Assembly (NCBI GenBank): GCA_003952965.2
Contig: RXIC02000011.1
Location: forward strand, 156,885-220,884
DNA length: 64,000 nucleotides
Reading direction: 5' to 3'
Origin: Morella rubra
Taxonomy: Eukaryota > Streptophyta > Magnoliopsida > Fagales > Myricaceae
The notes under the pieces were generated by a model. That model was not told the DNA's origin, made no database searches, and was given only the letters and a program-made list of their open reading frames with translations. How positions within the stretch are numbered: position 1 is the first letter of the stretch; the number at the start of each line of letters is the position of its first letter. Positions 35,701 through 46,261 of this stretch are shown here, piece by piece. The position numbers and the translations under genes were made by a program.

Positions 35701-35785
35701 AACTCTTATCCCCAGTCAGTGTGCTTGGAGCATCCGCTATCAAGAACCCCATATTCCTTTACTTTGGTTGACTTCAAGCACTCCT
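32707..35785 (-). pseudogene. pol of Sirevirus-type element A (right arm), broken and cut at 35785
   Basis: Reverse copy of about 1750-4799. From the right: protease-adjacent stretch to about 35785, gag-pre-integrase WLWHRRLAHASMNL (about 35350), integrase with DDYSRFTWVLF and SDHGKEFENSS (about 35080-34970), the VVKRKNRTLEEM segment in which the expected catalytic Glu position reads Lys (about 34860), RT with [12 protein letters not shown] (about 34020) and YVDDIIFGS (about 33625), RNase H ALSTTKAEYIVVG (about 33050), stop 32707. Many frameshifts. Homology to the left arm stops near 35785, where an unrelated copia fragment begins. Confidence 0.88.
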
Positions 35786-35794
35786 AAAAAAAAA

Positions 35795-36850
35795 TCATTT
35801 CTTGATTTTCGGAGTGCTCATGGACAAGCCTATTTCGAATTGGGGTTCGGGGGCTATGCCCTCGGGAAAAAGTTACCTCTGTTGCACAACATCTCAATGA
35901 GTTCAACACGATCACGAATCAGTTGTCTTCAGTGGAAATCAATTTTGACGATGACATCCGTGCACTGATTGTATTGGTGTCTTTGCCAAACAGTTGAGAG
36001 GTGATGAGGACGACATGAGCAATTCTGCCAGGAAAAATTAAACTCAAGTACGAAAATATCAGAGATCTTGTTCTGAGTGAGGAGGTTCAAAGAAGGGATT
36101 CTGGTGAGGTCTCAATCTCTAGTGCTGCACAAAACCTTAAGACAAGAGGTAGAGATCATGAGAGAAACTTTGGCTGTGGGAGGTCAAAATCCAGGAAAGG
36201 CAGTAGAAGCAATTCGAGGTCAGGTCAACAGTCAAAGTGTTGGAACTGTGGCAAGACAGGTCACTTGAAGAAGAATTGCTGGGAACTGAAGAAAGAGAAA
36301 TAGAATGACTCCGCAAACGTAGTGGAAGATGCCCTACTCCTCTCAGTTTACAGTCCCATTGACTCTTGGGTATTGGATTCAGAAGCTTCCTTTCATCCGA
36401 CATCGAGACGTGAAATCTTGGAGAACTATGTTGTTGGAGATTTCGGGAAGGTGTATCTGGCTGATGGCATGCCGTTCAATATTGTGGGCATGGGCGATGT
36501 TCGCATAGGGGTACACACAGATTCAGTATGGAAGTTGATGAAGGTTCGACATATTCCAAAGCTAAAGAAGGATCTAATCTCTGTAGGACAGCTTGATGAT
36601 GAAGGACATGCAATTCACTTCCATGGAGGGAAGTGGAAGGTCAGCATGGGAGCCAGGATTGTGGCTCGTGGAGAAAAGGCTGGCACCCTTTACATGACCA
36701 CAAGTAAAAGGGATATTGTTGCGATTGCAGATGCAAGTACAAATATGAGTGCTGATACGGTTCTGTGGCAACGCAGGCTCGGTCACATGAGCGAGAAAGG
36801 GATGAAAGTACTTCTATCAAAAGGGAAACTCCTCCACATTCCAAATCCAA
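35795..36850 (+). pseudogene. Fragment of a second copia lineage (gag, zinc knuckle, protease, gag-pre-integrase)
   Basis: Tnt1-like gag-pol piece, distinct from elements A and B. It shows gag HLNEFNTITNQLSSVEINFD (about 35900-35960) and SLPNSWE-like residues, then a CCHC knuckle CWNCGKTGHLKKNC (about 36233-36275), a stop at 36301, protease-like DSWVLDSEASFH (about 36360) and gag-pre-integrase LWQRRLGHMSEKGM (about 36765). The protease triad reads DSE instead of DSG or DTG. Coding similarity ends near 36850; integrase and RT are absent. Confidence 0.85.
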
Positions 36851-36899
36851 AAATCAGCCCATCCTCCATTTCCAACTCAGTTTCACAACCTATACTCTA

Positions 36900-37121
36900 A
36901 AATTCTAAATTAACTATTGAACTATAAGAAATAATTAACTAAATAACTAATTAGAATTTACCTCAAGTTTGTGATTCACAAACTCTCATCAATCTCCACC
37001 ACTGACCACATACTATCATCACACACAGCACACAGTACACAACACACCACCTGCACTAATCAAGAAAAAAGTAGTATTTAACAAGTAATGTAATGAACAA
37101 CAACAAATAATAATGAAAAAA
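36900..37121. other. Non-coding stretch
   Basis: AT- and CA-rich sequence with no gene seen. It may be internal sequence of the hAT-like element that ends near 37786. Confidence 0.4.
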
Positions 37122-37435
37122 ATTGTTGAAATTTGTGAGAGATAGAGAGAGATCGGCTGAGAGAGAAAGAGACTCAGAGAGGCGATAGGCCGACGGCGAG
37201 CTGTGGTTGTGCTGCTGTGCCTATCACGCTGTGGGACCGAGGGCCGTGGAGTTCAGAGAGAGTGGGAGATAGAGAAAAATTGTTGAAATTTGTGAGAGAT
37301 AGAGAGAGATCAACTGAGAGAGAAAGAGAGTCAGAGAGGTGACAGGCCGACAGCAAGTTGTGGTTGTGCTGCTGTGCCTATCATGCTGTGGGGCCGAGGG
37401 TCGTGGAGTTCAGAGAGAGTGAGAGATAAAGAAAG
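37122..37435. repeat. Tandem duplication of a 157-bp GA-rich unit
   Basis: Two copies, 37122-37278 and 37279-about 37435, each starting ATTGTTGAAATTTGTGAGAG and sharing the AGTTCAGAGAGAGTG end, with scattered substitutions. The following 37436-37570 is also a GA-rich low-complexity tract. Confidence 0.85.
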
Positions 37436-37654
37436 CTAAGAGAGAAGCAAGAGTGACAGTGAGAACTAAGAGCCGAGAGACTGAGACAGAGGTCAGAGAG
37501 AGACACTCAGTGACAATGAGAGAGAGAGAGAGAGAGGCGAGAGATTAGCGAGGAAATGAGACTGTGGGGGAGGGGGGGGAGCATTAATGTGTACAACCCT
37601 CGACAAAAACACACAGTTTTGGTGCGTTTTGGTTTAAAAACAAAAAAACAAACT

Positions 37655-37786
37655 GGTACCGGTACCGGTACCGCTATTTGCACATAAAGCCCACCACCCC
37701 TGGCTCCGATTTCGAGTGGTAGGCAGTGGGCAAAACTAGTACCGGATTCGGAATTCTGGTACCGGCGGACAAAATGCCCACCCCTA
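37655..37786. mobile_element. hAT-like terminus with GGTACC repeats
   Basis: Repeated GGTACCGGTACCGG subterminal motifs lead to CCCACCCCTA at about 37777-37786. Read from the other strand this is a TAGGGGTGGG-type end common in plant hAT elements. Receptor-kinase sequence resumes immediately after it. The opposite end was not found. Confidence 0.5.
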
Positions 37787-38440
37787 TCGCAAGGTCATTG
37801 CCTTGAACCTTTCTTACATGGGCCTTGCAGGCACCATTCCTCCTCATGTAGGAAACCTTTCTTTTCTTGTTTGGCTAAGCATCGCAAAAAAATAGTTTTT
37901 ATGGCTCTGTGCCCAATGAATTGACTCATTTGTATAGGCTGAAAGGTTTGGACTTGAGCTTCAATAGCTTCAGTGGAGAAATCTTATCTTCACTTGGGTT
38001 GTTACACGAACTTCAATTATTGTCTCTTATTGGCAATAGTTTCACAGGTACTATTCCAGCATCTGTATGTAATCTATCTTCATTGCAAGAAATCGATCTC
38101 GGCTCTAACATCTTAACGGGCTTCATACCTTCATCCATCTTCAACTTATCATCCTTGCAAATAATTCTCGTCCTAGATAACAGGCTATCAGGTCCGATGC
38201 CCTCCATTTTCTTTGAGATGCCTTCACTACGACTCATTTCTCTCTCAATGAACATGCTGTCTGGTGAACTATCAGGAGATATGTTTCTTCTTCTTCCTAA
38301 TTTACAAGGATTTGCTGTGTTGCCTAACCAATTTTACGGCGAAGTCTCATCGACTTTTTTATGTGCAAACAGCTGTATTACTTGGGATTGTGGGACAACC
38401 ATTTCAAAAGAAGGTTACCTCGGGGAAAACAACTTTGAAG
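37787..38440 (+). pseudogene. LRR receptor-kinase pseudogene, first LRR block
   Basis: Leucine-rich repeats of the 24-residue plant type: NLSYMGLAGTIPPHVGNLSF (about 37805), then NELTHLYRLKGLDLSFNSFSG, LLHELQLLSLIGNSFTGTIP, NLSSLQEIDLGSNILTG and SLRLISLSMNMLSGELS up to about 38290, after which the frame is lost though LRR-like pieces (LYYLGLWDNHFK, YLGENNFEG) persist. The sequence style matches LRR-XII receptor kinases (FLS2/EFR/Xa21 group), cell-surface pattern receptors. The N-terminal signal peptide and cap are missing; the start is replaced by the hAT-like terminus. A frameshift lies near 37890. It ends at a possible splice donor GTATGT at 38441. Confidence 0.8.
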
Positions 38441-40807
38441 GTATGTTTTATCTTCCTGCAATAGATACCTTTTGTGATCAGTACAGGAATGTAAGAATGT
38501 TCAATCAGTTGAACCAAACTACATAATTTGCCTCACAAAATTACTCGGGATGAGTTGCTGGCAAGACGTGCAATTCGACTTTGTGTTTTTCTTTAAAAAA
38601 AAAACAGAAAAAGAGATTGTCTTGGAAATAATCTGCAACTTAATTCTCTTACTACGTATCGTAACGGAATTTAAAGAAGACTTTTTCTGTTATTTTTTAG
38701 AAGCATAAGAGCTTTCATTTAATTATTTCTTATTCTCTCCTCGAGTGCCCCCATCAATATTTTTGGTTTCCTTTTTCTAAGCATATTGATATGACCATCA
38801 ATCTTGCTTTGTCAAGCATTTTCCATTTACTAAATATTGATAAAGCATTCTGTGTATTAGATTGAGCCTAAAACGGAAAATATCATTCTTGTAAGATATA
38901 TGCCTTAAAAACTAGTTCATTTAAAAATGATTATGAGATAATTATTTCTTTTGTTTTATCACACTACAACAAATGTGCTCTTTAATGACCAACTTATCAG
39001 CAGCGAAACCAATGTCGTCGCTAAATATACCTATTTAGCGACAAAATTATTTGGTTTGTCGCAAAAGTGTTAAAAAATTTGTTTTTAGTGACGAATATGA
39101 AATTGGTTTCTAAAATACTTCTTTAGCGACAAAATCAATTTCGTCGCTAAAAATACTCTGTAGCGACAAAAATATTCGTTTGTCACTAAAAAGTTAAAAC
39201 ACGTGCTTTAGCTATGAACATCAACTTTGTTGCTAAAAGTACTCTTCTGCGACGATATTGTTTTGTCGTTAAAGAGAAAAACACATGTTTTTAGCGACAA
39301 ATGTTAAGTTTGTCACTAAATATAGCTATTTATCAACAAAAATATTAGTTTGTCGCTAAAAGTAGTATTCTGCAATGATATTGTTTCATTGTTAAAGAGT
39401 AAAACACATTTTTTTAGCCACCAATGTTAAGTTTGTCACTAAAAATACCTCTTTAGTGACGAAAATATTAATTCGTTGCTAGAGAGTTAAAACACACTTG
39501 TAGTACTAAGAGAAATAATATGTGTAAATTATGTCAATCTAATTGAATAATATCTAAGTATGTATGATTGGAATTCGATCATATATATACCAATTAAGAT
39601 ATTGTAACACAAAAGTATGTATATACCAATTAAGCTTTTATGCAGCATGACCCTACAATAAGTCTACTTGTTATATATATATATTTTATCCAAATTGAAG
39701 TATATATAATTCCTCGTGTAATCTCAATTTTTCTTTTTAATTAAGCTTATTTGAATGCTCAATATAGTTAGATTCAAGCCCGTTGCTTTTAATTTGACGT
39801 CTTAGCTAGATATTGTGCCTGGCCTTTCGTGCTACTTAAAAACAATTTTATCCCTTAATGTTAAATAGGGTTTCTTTCTTTGCAAGTATCAATTGAATTC
39901 GATCAGATTCCAAGAAAATATACATTAAATACCCACAAACATTTTGTTAATTAATTAACTACCTAGAATTTTCACTTTTAGTGATGAAATTATGGGTGAT
40001 AAAATTAATTTCGTCACTAAAAATGAACTTTTTGTGACAAATTTTTATTTTCGTCACTAAAAGTCATTTTTTAGTGATGAAAACTGGTTTTGTCACAAAT
40101 TTCATCATGGTAGTTTTTATTTGTGATGAAATTTGAATTTCGTAACCAAAAATAAATTTATTATGATGGAAGTTCCGTCACTAAAAAAATAAAAATCTTT
40201 AAAATAATTTGGTGACGAAAATAGTCGTCACCAAAAGGAAAACGATTTTATGACAAAATGTTTCGTCACTAATACCGTCCAATTGTCTCAATAGGCGTTC
40301 CATCATCCTTGAAGATCCCTTGGCAGTCAAGGGTTTATTTTTTCCACAAGCCTCTCTACCTCTTGTCTTAACTCTCTCCATTCTTCTTGAGCCAGACATC
40401 CCCACCAGCAACACACTCTCCCTCTCCGAATACTACGCCGTCAGCTATCGTACCACCAGCAGACTCAGTCTCCCTCTCACTCTCTCTCCTATTTCTCTCT
40501 CATTCAGTCTCTCTTTTCCCGATTCCCCTCTCTTTCTCTCGCCCTCCCCTTCCCCTCCGTGAAATTTTAGCCTCTCTCTGTGCTTTTATCAAGTATGTTT
40601 TGTTTCTCTCTCTCTAGAATTGAGGCAATGAGCTAGCTATCTTTGCTTTACGGTTTGTTGATTCAATATTTTAGGGTTTCAGAAATGGTCCGATTTGGGG
40701 GTTTCGATTTTCCTTTAGGTAGAAAATCGTGGCTCAGTTTGCACAGAGGCACTTGAACTATAATTTGTTGTTTGTAGGAACATCTTATTCGAACTGGTGG
40801 TGGTCTT

Positions 40808-41050
40808 GTGTCTGTTATAGTCTATGGAGACCAAGAGAAGCCAACTCTACTTACATATCCTAATTTGGCTCTAAATCGTAAGTGCAATGAATGCTACAAG
40901 AAGTATCTTCAACAGAATGGTTATCTTTGGTTGCTGAATATTGTTGTTACTATCCTAGACCCAGCGAGCACAGTAGGTGCTTGTGAAAATGTTTGGTTGC
41001 TTTACATGTGCAAGTTCTATAATTCAACAGTGGGTATGGCAAAAAATTGA
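40808..41050 (+). CDS. Unknown 80-codon ORF within the CACTA element
   Basis: This open frame starts MSVIVYGDQEKPTLLTYPNL and ends at 41050. I do not recognise the family. It may be one exon of the element's own gene: a pyrimidine-rich leader (40360-40610) precedes it and transposase-like exons follow on the same strand. It could equally be a captured host fragment or chance. Confidence 0.3.
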   Translation: MSVIVYGDQEKPTLLTYPNLALNRKCNECYKKYLQQNGYLWLLNIVVTILDPASTVGACENVWLLYMCKFYNSTVGMAKN

Positions 41051-41370
41051 GACGATATTTCTGAGCCAACACATGACAGTGACGAATCATATGACATTTC
41101 CTTGAAAAGTACCAGAAAGAGTCGAAAGATGAATGAGTAATAGTTACATTCATGGTTCAGTGCAGTACTTCCATCTTACTAAACTCTTACAATTATATTG
41201 TGGATACTTTCTGTAACTTCCAGATTTACATTAGTATTTGGTCCAGGGATTATCCTTGGCGGATTTAATTATTTGGTGCAGATCCATAACCAACATTAAT
41301 GAAATTGAAATTGCTACAGGGTGATTTTGTTCTTGATTAGGATCGCTTTGAGGATTAAGAATGTGTGAAG

Positions 41371-41747
41371 ACTCAACTACAAGTCTCATTTAGAGAGTAC
41401 AGATATAAGTTGCATGGAATTTATAAGAAGTTCAACAATGCTGAAATAGCTCGAGCAAATTCCCCGGATTATGTATGTTTTTTAATTTTATTTTGGAAGA
41501 CATTTTTTTTTTTATTGTAATGTTAGATTTAGTATGATTTAAAAATTGGATTTTAAGATATATATTGAATGTGTTTAATTGTATAATTTTCAGCAAAAAA
41601 AATGATTGAACTTCAGAAGGAAAGGGACCTAGATCAAAAAGATGAAGCAATTGCTGAGGAGATATTTACCGAAGTGCTTGGACACAAATCTGGATATGTT
41701 AGAGGAATGGGTATGTCAATGATCCCACCTCCACCTCCCATAAGTTA
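41371..41747 (+). pseudogene. CACTA-associated plant transposase (transposase-24 type) remnant
   Basis: Two coding pieces separated by an intron-like AT-rich gap (about 41475-41593). The first reads VSFREYRYKLHGIYKKFNNAE; the second starts MIELQKERDLDQKDEAIAEE and continues FTEVLGHKSGYVRGMG with a proline run and a stop near 41747. The LGHKSGYVRG block is characteristic of the plant Ptta/En/Spm-type protein family carried by CACTA elements. Most of the protein is missing. Confidence 0.65.
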
Positions 41748-43624
41748 GTCCCGTTCAGCAAAAGTTGCACAAATGTCGAACCAGGTTGACAAATACAAGT
41801 CTGAATTGGAGTATTACATGTCCGCACATGAAGGTTTAACAAATGAAGTCAATTTTCAACCAATGCAAATCATCAAAATAAAACTTAAAACGACAACCAA
41901 CATTACGTCAAAGCCAAAAAGGCCCAACAAATGGTACTTCATCACGACTTTTAAAAATTAGACCACTAGTTTTGTGATCTCGTCCAAATAGGTTTTGTCA
42001 AGGAAAAGAAATGGCAACCAAAAACAGTTGGTTAGCAAACATAAAGAACGATCACCGATAAGATTTTACCGTATCTTCTAAAGACGGAAGATTCCATGCC
42101 TCCAATGACCAAACGATTGGTCAACATAGTTGGCAATAACGATGAAATTGATTTTGGTGGACATAAATCTTAAATCACAAGGTTCGAGTGACCATTGTCT
42201 AACCACTATAGGTCGTCTCCGGACATCAAAAATTGACCAAAATTGGACTTTGCTCGACCATTCCACCTGTCATCTAATAGGAATTTTGTTGTAGTGTCAC
42301 ATGTGTTTATTTATTTATGGGTATTATGATGTGACATAAGATGTTACACAATTTTATTGTTAAGCGACATTGTACAAAAGTCATGCCACTGATTAATGAA
42401 TCAAAGGCGGAGAGTATGATTTTTCAGCTCCTTGTTTACTTGACATTTGTTCTAGAGCAAGTTACATGTTGATGTAAATAGGTCTACACTCATTGTGCCT
42501 CTATAAAATAAGATTTTGGACTCTGTCATTGAGGTAGTGACCTTAAGCAAATGAGTGGATGCACTGTAAGAATACATGCATTGAACAAAATCAAATATGA
42601 ATATCTTCTAAAAGTGATCACTAATGGTGAGAATGATATTCAACATAATTGACTTATAGTATCCTTAGACTTGAGAGGTTTGCACGAAATTGTTTGTTGT
42701 ATACTTGTGCTTTGACCGAGTCATTTGGTGATGATCTTTATAGGTCAAATATTCCAGACAAAGTTGGGTCTTGTATATAGTAAATAGTTTTGTATAAATG
42801 TTCAATAAAGAATCCACCAGTCTCTTAACGAGATAATATATTCATTAAATCTGTATGGGGTTGAACTCTGAAAAATCACTAGCCAGTGTAATTAATAAAT
42901 TGTTTTGAAATAATTTGGGAGTTCAACAAGTTACATATTGGAATTAAGAATTATATGAGCTAGGGATTTAATCGGTGATATTATTATGATCCTATTGGCT
43001 ATGTGGAATATAGTATGGTGGAAGGATAAATAAGTTAATAATATTAGTAAAAAGGATTTCACAAATCAATCTCATCTTCTCAGGGGTAAATCGTGATATG
43101 TTAATGGACATGATCACAATTAGTAGAAGCCCAAAATTTGGAATATAAGATGGCTTTTTCTAGACAGTTGGCCATTAGGACTTTGAGAAACCTTGTAATG
43201 GTTGTGAGGCATGGAAAGGAAGGAGGCAGAACAATTGGGCTGCTAAGGTTGTAACATCTAACAAATTTTCAAGTGGTGAGCTAAACAAGATCGAAGAATT
43301 CGAAGACTATTCAGAGACAAGATTTCCTTCAAGATTGAAGATCGAAAAAAATCTATAAGAATTATTCTGCAAACAAACTTTCAATTTTATCCATATGTAT
43401 TAGACCAAACAGATGCCATGATCCACATGCATTAATGCTAGCTCAGATATATATATATTTATTTGTCGGCTGGTTGGAAATTCGAGTGCCTAATTTTTAG
43501 TCGACCTTATTAATTAGTTGGCTTATTAGAGGTTGTCCATGTGCTTCCTTGCATGTAAGATTTATTAAAAGCATATTATATGACTTCTCATAGTAGTAAT
43601 TCATAATAATTGGTACCATGGCAG

Positions 43625-44465
43625 GTGCAATATCGCGTGAAATTGGGAATTTAAACCTTGTGCAAATTGTTATCTACAGCAATAACTTCACCAGCTCGAT
43701 TCCATATGAGATTTTTAATATCTCATCACTACAAGCCATTTCAATGTCTATGAATAAACTCTCAGGCCAACTTCCATCCAATTTTGGACTTTTTCTTCCA
43801 AACCTTCAAGTGTTTTATCTCGGAAAAAATGAACTTAGTGGGACAATACCCAACTCGAGCTCGAACGCTTCACAATTCCGTGCCTTAGGCTTAACTAAAA
43901 ACTTGTTCTCTTGCTTCATTCCAAAAAAAATTGGTAATTTAAGGCACCTTTGAATACTCCACCTCGCAGGGAACAATTTGGCTACTGAACTAGATAGTCT
44001 CTTTTCTTCTTTGTCAAATTTTCAATATCTGACGGATTTAGAGTTGTCAGCCACTTTTCAAAATGGCACCCTTCCCAGTTCACTTGGTAATCTCTCTACC
44101 TCTCTTCAAATCTTTCTCCTAGAAGATTGCGGCATTAGGGGCAGTGTTGCCCCAAACATCAGCAAAATTGTGCAACTTGATTAAGTTGTCCCTATATCGT
44201 AATGCATTGGCAGGACCTATTCCATAAACAATGGAACGATTGCAGAAACTGCAGTACTTGAGCCTTTCTAGTAATCAACTAGAAGGTCCCATCCTATTTG
44301 ATCTTTGTCAGCTAAAAAGCTTGTTTTACTTATCTCTAGCAAGTAATAAGCTTTTTGGACTGATTCCTGAGTGCATAAGTAACCTGACTTTACTAAGAAA
44401 ACTCTACTTATGCTTCAATCAATTAAGTTCTGTTGTTCCATTAAGCTTGTGTTATTGGGTGGTCT
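43625..44465 (+). pseudogene. LRR receptor-kinase pseudogene, second LRR block
   Basis: LRRs resume with AISREIGNLNLVQIVIYSNNF, then EIFNISSLQAISMSMNKLSG, LPNLQVFYLGKNELSGTIP, SNFQYLTDLELS, NLSTSLQIFLLEDCGIRG and LKSLFYLSLASNKLFGLIPECISNLTLLRKLYL. In-frame stops occur near 43950, 44181 and 44226. The block is cut at 44466 by a TRIM-like element. Confidence 0.85.
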
Positions 44466-44670
44466 TGGACCTTCTCAACCCTAAAAGCTAGCTCAAGAGG
44501 TGAGGCTTTCCTTCACACTTATAAATTACCACCAACTCATTCCATAACCGATGTGAGACTAACCCTAACAATCTCTGAGCCTAGCAACCCGTTTCTCCCA
44601 TGGACAGACTTGTTGGTAAACTTGGGCTCTGATACCACTTGGACCTTCTCAACCCTAAAAGCTAGCTCAA
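44466..44670 (-). mobile_element. TRIM-like miniature LTR element in the LRR block
   Basis: A 31-bp identical direct repeat (44466-44496 and 44640-44670, TGGACCTTCTCAACCC...) frames the unit. The first copy belongs to an apparent 105-bp terminal repeat, 44466-44570 (TGGACC...CTAACA). On the minus strand TGGTATCAGAGC (44637-44626) lies two bases after the second copy, a full match to the tRNA-Met-type primer-binding site. No coding sequence. The right repeat is truncated, and 44671-44725 is unassigned. Confidence 0.65.
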
Positions 44671-44725
44671 CTGAGACTGACTGGGAACCAACCCAACCCT
44701 CATACATGTGAAACCTGGAGATGGA

Positions 44726-45167
44726 GGTCAACCTATCGTCAAATTTTCTAAGTCTCTCTCGTTTGACATTGGAGATATGAAGGTTCTAAGGGTATTGGAT
44801 TTTCAAGAAACAAACTATCAGGAATTATCCAACAACCATTGGTGGCCTCCAGAGCTAGTTAATCTTTCCTTGGAAGAAATCAATTGAAGGCTCAATTCCT
44901 GAATCTCTAGGTAAAATGGTAAGCTTGGAGTACTTGGATCTTTCCAATAATGAATTATATGGAGAAATTCCAAAGTCCTTAGAAGCCCTCTTATACCTTA
45001 GGTTTTTAAATGTCTCCTTCAATAAACTGCAGGGGAAAATTCAAAGGGGACCATTTGTAAACTTCTCAGCCACATCATTCATTTCAAATGATGCACTTTG
45101 TGGTGCTCCTCGACTCCAAGTTTCCCCTTGCAAACAAGATCATACTCGACCAAAAGTGGCCACATAG
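44726..45167 (+). pseudogene. LRR receptor-kinase pseudogene, last LRRs and juxtamembrane part
   Basis: LRR remnants (VLRVLDF, NKLSGII) lead into MVSLEYLDLSNNELYGEIPK and LLYLRFLNVSFNKLQGKI, then a C-terminal cap NDALCGAPRLQVSPCKQ, with a stop at 45167. The expected transmembrane helix should follow (45168-45260) but is not readable. Confidence 0.85.
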
Positions 45168-45269
45168 TGCATAGACTAAAACATGTTCTACCAACAATTA
45201 GGTTGCTAATACTCGAAGTGCCGTTGTATTATTTTGACAAAATGCTAGAAAAGGAAGGTCGAATTTCAT

Positions 45270-46261
45270 GTGAGTAGAATTGCCGCCTTTAGCAAGGAGA
45301 AGAGTTTCCCACCAAGAACTTCTACAAGCAAGCGAAGGGTTAGTGCAAATAACTTAATTGGAGAAGGGAGCTTTGGATCAGTTTACAAAGGAACACTTTC
45401 AGATGCAATTAAAGTGTTAAATTTGCAAGTAGAAGGGGCATTCAAAAGTTTTGACACAGAGTGTGAGGTACTCCGCAATATTCGTCACCGAAATCTTGTC
45501 AAATCATAAGTGCTTGTAGTAACATGGACTTTAAAGCCTTTGTGCTAGAATACATGCCCAATGGAAACCTGGACATGTGGTTGCATTTTGACAACCGCTT
45601 TTTAATCTGTTACAAAGGCTAAATATAATGATCGATGTGGCAGCTGCACTAGAATATCTTCATTTTGGTAATCCAGCACCTATTGTTCATTGTGATTTGA
45701 AGCCCAACAATGTCTTGCTCGATGAAGATATGGTTGCACATGTTGCTGATTTTGGCATTGCCAAACTCTTAGGTGATGGGGATTCCTTGTCGCAAACCAT
45801 GACTCTCACCACTATTGGGTATATGGCACCAGGTAATACAAGCATGCATGTCTATAATTTTAGCTTATATAGACAAATAACACTCGTCTTTTGCTAAGAT
45901 CGTATTAACCTTTATTTACATTATTTCTATATTGGAGTTCATTTATATATTGAGTACAAACCGTCTCATGACAATTTGTTGTAATGTATTTATAAGATAT
46001 GGATTGGAAGGAATTGTTTCTACAAGAGGTGATGTGTACAGTTATGGCATTTTATTGATGGAAACTTTTACAAGAAAGCGTCCAACTGATAGTATGTTTT
46101 CTGGAGGAATGAACATAAAGCATTGGATAGAAGAATCATTGTCAATTTCAGTAACTGAAGTTTCTGATGCCGATTTGTTAAGAAATGAAAGTGCGTATGC
46201 TGTTACAAAAAACTGCTTATCATCCATTCTCGAGTTAACATTAGATTGTAGTGCACATTTG
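45270..46261 (+). pseudogene. LRR receptor-kinase pseudogene, kinase domain with intron
   Basis: Protein kinase features: glycine loop [15 protein letters not shown] (about 45355), AIKVL lysine with about three residues lost before it, catalytic loop [13 protein letters not shown] (about 45680), DFGIAKLL (about 45750), GYMAP (about 45820). The Cys before the catalytic Asp makes it a non-RD kinase, as in pattern-recognition LRR-XII receptors. An intron-like gap (about 45832-46000) separates it from YGLEGIVSTRGDVYSYGILLMETFTRKRPTD (about 46000). A stop at 45507 and the loss of the last C-terminal residues, where hAT sequence joins near 46262, show that it is dead. Confidence 0.88.

Larger units (their letters stand above)
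38962..42296 (+). mobile_element. CACTA (En/Spm) element, 3335 bp, TSD TCA
   Basis: It starts CACTACAACAAAT and ends ATTTTGTTGTAGTG, a 12-bp inverted terminal match, and is flanked by TCA on both sides (38959-38961, 42297-42299), the 3-bp duplication typical of CACTA elements. The left subterminal region (38985-39500) is filled with direct and inverted TTTAGCGACAAA-type repeats; a related TTTCGTCACTAAA set is at 39970-40290. The right subterminal region lacks these, so the ends are asymmetric. Inside are remnants of a transposase-24-like protein, but no catalytic transposase, so it is probably non-autonomous. Confidence 0.85.
38441..43624 (+). other. Possible transposon-filled intron in the LRR pseudogene
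   Basis: LRR coding similarity stops at ...ACTTTGAAG|GTATGT (38441) and resumes after ...CATGGCAG (43624), so the gap has consensus-like splice borders. It contains the CACTA element 38962-42296. The flanks 38527-38961 and 42297-43614 hold no recognisable gene; 42297-43614 is AT-rich and may be decayed retrotransposon sequence. Splicing is inferred only. Confidence 0.4.

Noticed and set aside
40320..40617. Ser/Leu/Pro-rich ORFs of 76-80 codons in the CACTA element
   Set aside because: Two overlapping frames of a CT-rich leader; composition-driven, with no motif.
37787..46261. Functional immune receptor gene
   Set aside because: It lacks the N terminus, the transmembrane part and the kinase end, and has several stops and insertions.
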